64,000 bases of DNA from Bordetella parapertussis (GTDB lineage Bacteria; Pseudomonadota; Gammaproteobacteria; Burkholderiales; Burkholderiaceae_B), in contig CAMDEF010000008.1 of assembly GCA_945895265.1 (NCBI GenBank), positions 55,227 through 119,226 on the forward strand, in the 5' to 3' direction. Below, in pieces: positions 62,448 to 64,000 of the stretch. Position numbers and translations under genes: made by a program. The notes under the pieces are model-generated. The model made no database searches. It was not told the DNA's origin and saw only the letters and a list, made by a program, of their open reading frames with translations. Numbering within the stretch: the first letter of the stretch is position 1; each line of letters begins with the position of its first letter.

Positions 62448-63029
62448 ATGGCAATCATGTTGAACGCGCGTCGCACGCATGATGACCCACAGTTACGCAA
62501 CGACAGCACGGCTTGGCAAGAGCCCTGGCCCGTGCTTGAACTCACGCTCGAAGATCGTCAGCGTTGGCGGTTGGCTGCGATGTTGCCCAATGGCCGCGCC
62601 GTGGCCGTGATCTTGCCTCGTACTGAACACATGCAGCACGGCGATGTCTTGTGCGGCGACCAAGGTGAACGTGTGGTGGTGCAGGCTGCAGTCGAAGAGC
62701 TCTTTTGTATTCAGGCCAACAACCCGTTTGAGTTGATGCGTATTGTGTATCACCTGGCCAATCGCCACGTGCGAGCAATGCTGTCGACCGAAGCCGTGTG
62801 GATTCAGCCTGATCCTGTACTTGCCGACATGGTGCGACGCTTGGGCGGCAGTGTGACGGTCGTGCAACAGGCCTTTATCCCTGAGGGTGGTGCTTACGCT
62901 GCAGGGCAGGGCGGTGGGCATCAGCACCACCATCATGCAAGTGAGTGTGGTGTTGAAGAACACGACCAAGCCATGGGTAATCTTGGCGAAGAACTCTCAA
63001 TTGCGGCGCATGCGCGCGCAAAGTCGTAA
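62448..63029 (+). CDS. ureE: Urease nickel metallochaperone UreE
   Basis: The 193-aa protein binds nickel for urease maturation. LTLEDRQRWRLAAMLPNGRAVAVILPRTEHMQHGDVL is the N-terminal domain; NNPFELMRIVYHLANRHVRAML is the metal-binding domain with the conserved His; the C-terminus has GQGGGHQHHHHASECGVEEHD, a His-rich nickel tail. GGAGAGG is 7 bases before ATG at 62448. Confidence 0.95.
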   Translation: MAIMLNARRTHDDPQLRNDSTAWQEPWPVLELTLEDRQRWRLAAMLPNGRAVAVILPRTEHMQHGDVLCGDQGERVVVQAAVEELFCIQANNPFELMRIVYHLANRHVRAMLSTEAVWIQPDPVLADMVRRLGGSVTVVQQAFIPEGGAYAAGQGGGHQHHHHASECGVEEHDQAMGNLGEELSIAAHARAKS

Positions 63030-63033
63030 GCAG

Positions 63034-63774
63034 ATGACACCGCTGCAGCTAGCCAATGCTCCTGAGCCAGAGCAGTCTGCGCCACTCAGCAGCCCTGCGC
63101 TGACACAAATCCAATCGTTATTAGCTGCGCTACATCTGGCAAGCCCCGCCTTACCTGTCGGTGGCTTTGCCTACTCGCAAGGCTTAGAACAAGCGATCGA
63201 AGATAGGTGGGTGACTCAAGTTGAGCAATCCTATGTTTGGATTCGTGACGTATTACTTTTGAATCTTGCTCGCCAAGAGCTGCCCTTGTGGCTAGCGTGC
63301 CATCGTGCGGTGGTGCAACAGGATTGGCCTGCCTTAGCCGTGGCCAATCAAGAGCTGTATGCCTTGCGCGAAACTGCTGAGTTCAGGCTTGAGTCTGTGC
63401 AGATGGGGCATTCGATGACTAAGCTGTTTGCGCAGTGGCCGCAAGGGGCAGCGCTTAATGCACTCTCGATCGAACAATGGACCTACCCCGCCTCATACGC
63501 TGCGTTAGCGGCAATCTCGGGCGTAGATGAGACGATGGCGATGACTGCCTATTTATGGAGCTGGGTCGAAAACCAGGCCCTCGCCGCGGTCAAAATTATT
63601 CCGTTGGGGCAAATTGATGGTCAGATGTTGCTGCATCGTTTAAAGGGTGATGTCGAGCGCGCAACTGAGATCGCGCGTTCAACCGAACCTTCGCATGCAG
63701 GCTCAGCGGCCTTTGGCCTTGCGGTTGCAAGCGCTAGACATGAAACACAATACAGTCGTTTGTTTAGAAGTTAA
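63034..63774 (+). CDS. ureF: Urease accessory protein UreF
   Basis: The 246-aa helical protein is UreF: LLAALHLASPALPVGGFAYSQGLEQAIEDRWV, ETAEFRLESVQMGHSMTKLFAQW and the C-terminal PSHAGSAAFGLAVASARHETQYSRLFRS. It links UreD and UreG in the activation complex. ATG at 63034 is 5 bases after ureE; a longer frame starts inside ureE but would share its codons. Confidence 0.93.
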   Translation: MTPLQLANAPEPEQSAPLSSPALTQIQSLLAALHLASPALPVGGFAYSQGLEQAIEDRWVTQVEQSYVWIRDVLLLNLARQELPLWLACHRAVVQQDWPALAVANQELYALRETAEFRLESVQMGHSMTKLFAQWPQGAALNALSIEQWTYPASYAALAAISGVDETMAMTAYLWSWVENQALAAVKIIPLGQIDGQMLLHRLKGDVERATEIARSTEPSHAGSAAFGLAVASARHETQYSRLFRS

Positions 63775-63925
63775 ACGCGTGAGAAAAAACGATTTTTGGA
63801 TTAGCTTATCGACGGAACTTTATTCTCAGAGTTAATGATTGAATTAGAGCAAAGGTACAAAAAATCAATTCATCTTTCTTATAAAAAATTTATTTTTTGT
63901 AGTTGTCATTTTTTAGGATTGCACC
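63775..63925. other. AT-rich gap between ureF and ureG
   Basis: This 151-base gap is much richer in A and T than its neighbours. ACAAAAAAT (63857-63865) and ATTTTTTGT (63892-63900) are inverted copies, 26 bases apart. A promoter for ureG is possible; I see no gene. The spacing is unusual for a urease operon. Confidence 0.4.
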
Positions 63926-64000
63926 ATGAACGCTTCTACTCAAACAAATCCCTTACGTGTTGGTATCGGTGGCCCCGTTGGCTCGGGCAAAACCACGCTC
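63926..64000 (+). CDS. ureG: Urease GTPase UreG, 3' end outside window
   Basis: The first 25 residues, MNASTQTNPLRVGIGGPVGSGKTTL, contain the P-loop GPVGSGKT of the SIMIBI GTPase UreG, which couples GTP hydrolysis to nickel insertion. AGGA lies about 10 bases before the ATG. The gene continues past the end of the window. Position after ureF agrees with the standard order. Confidence 0.9.
   Translation, partial: MNASTQTNPLRVGIGGPVGSGKTTL

Noticed and set aside
62887..63033. Longer UreF start inside ureE
   Set aside because: It would read ureE codons in another frame; ATG at 63034 gives the family N-terminus.

Overview
The window is a chromosomal stretch of a betaproteobacterium, most likely Burkholderiales and probably near Alcaligenaceae. 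The evidence is the block greA, yhbY, rlmE, ftsH, folP, glmM followed by the polyphosphate and pst genes, the dapA-bamC pair, and the number of branched-chain-amino-acid-type (HAAT) transporters, amidases and hydroxyacid dehydrogenases. No species is assigned. I see no phage genes, transposases, CRISPR arrays or rRNA. Three tRNA genes are present: Pro-UGG, His-GUG and Arg-UCU.

Layout. 1-6.2 kb: the 3' end of a short-chain dehydrogenase, two small membrane proteins, and a minus-strand operon for an FbpABC-type ABC importer ending in a histidine phosphatase. 6.4-21.5 kb: the most unusual region, a catabolic cluster around a divergent promoter. Leftward run a ferredoxin-NADP reductase, a TetR regulator and an enamidase. 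Rightward run a 6-hydroxynicotinate reductase, an ApbE-like UPF0280 protein, an AA_synth-family protein, a HAAT transporter compressed into three polypeptides (binding protein, LivH-LivM fusion, LivG-LivF fusion), and a two-subunit nicotinate dehydrogenase whose large subunit carries three c-type haem sites. Read together, nicotinate would be imported, hydroxylated to 6-hydroxynicotinate with electrons passed to the cytochrome chain, reduced to 1,4,5,6-tetrahydro-6-oxonicotinate and hydrolysed to 2-formylglutarate. This joins the aerobic NicAB-type hydroxylase to the reductive branch known from the anaerobe Eubacterium barkeri. Two copies of a TGTAG-type palindrome lie in the divergent promoter.

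21.5-27.6 kb: housekeeping genes greA, yhbY, rlmE, ftsH, folP, glmM. 27.8-36.3 kb: a phosphate-responsive block with olsB (ornithine lipid), ppx, ppk and pstSCAB, with Pho boxes before ppk and pstS and no phoU after pstB. 36.4-43.2 kb: tRNA-Pro, three hydroxyacid dehydrogenases, folB with a pteridine-reductase-like SDR, a Sel1 protein and an amidase. 43.5-52.1 kb: an acyl-CoA carboxyltransferase without a visible biotin carboxylase, a binding protein, an SCP2-like protein and an alpha/beta hydrolase with a 15-bp coding repeat, an ArnT-like glycosyltransferase, and a sugar-acid dehydratase with an RraA-like protein. 52.2-58.6 kb: tRNA-His, cardiolipin synthase, a parvulin, tRNA-Arg, yciO, a site-2 protease, dapA and bamC. 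58.8-64 kb: a urease operon ureD-A-B-C-E-F-G, with ureG cut by the window end and a 52-bp tandem repeat between ureA and ureB.

All functional calls rest on reading translated sequence and motifs by eye; no database search was run.
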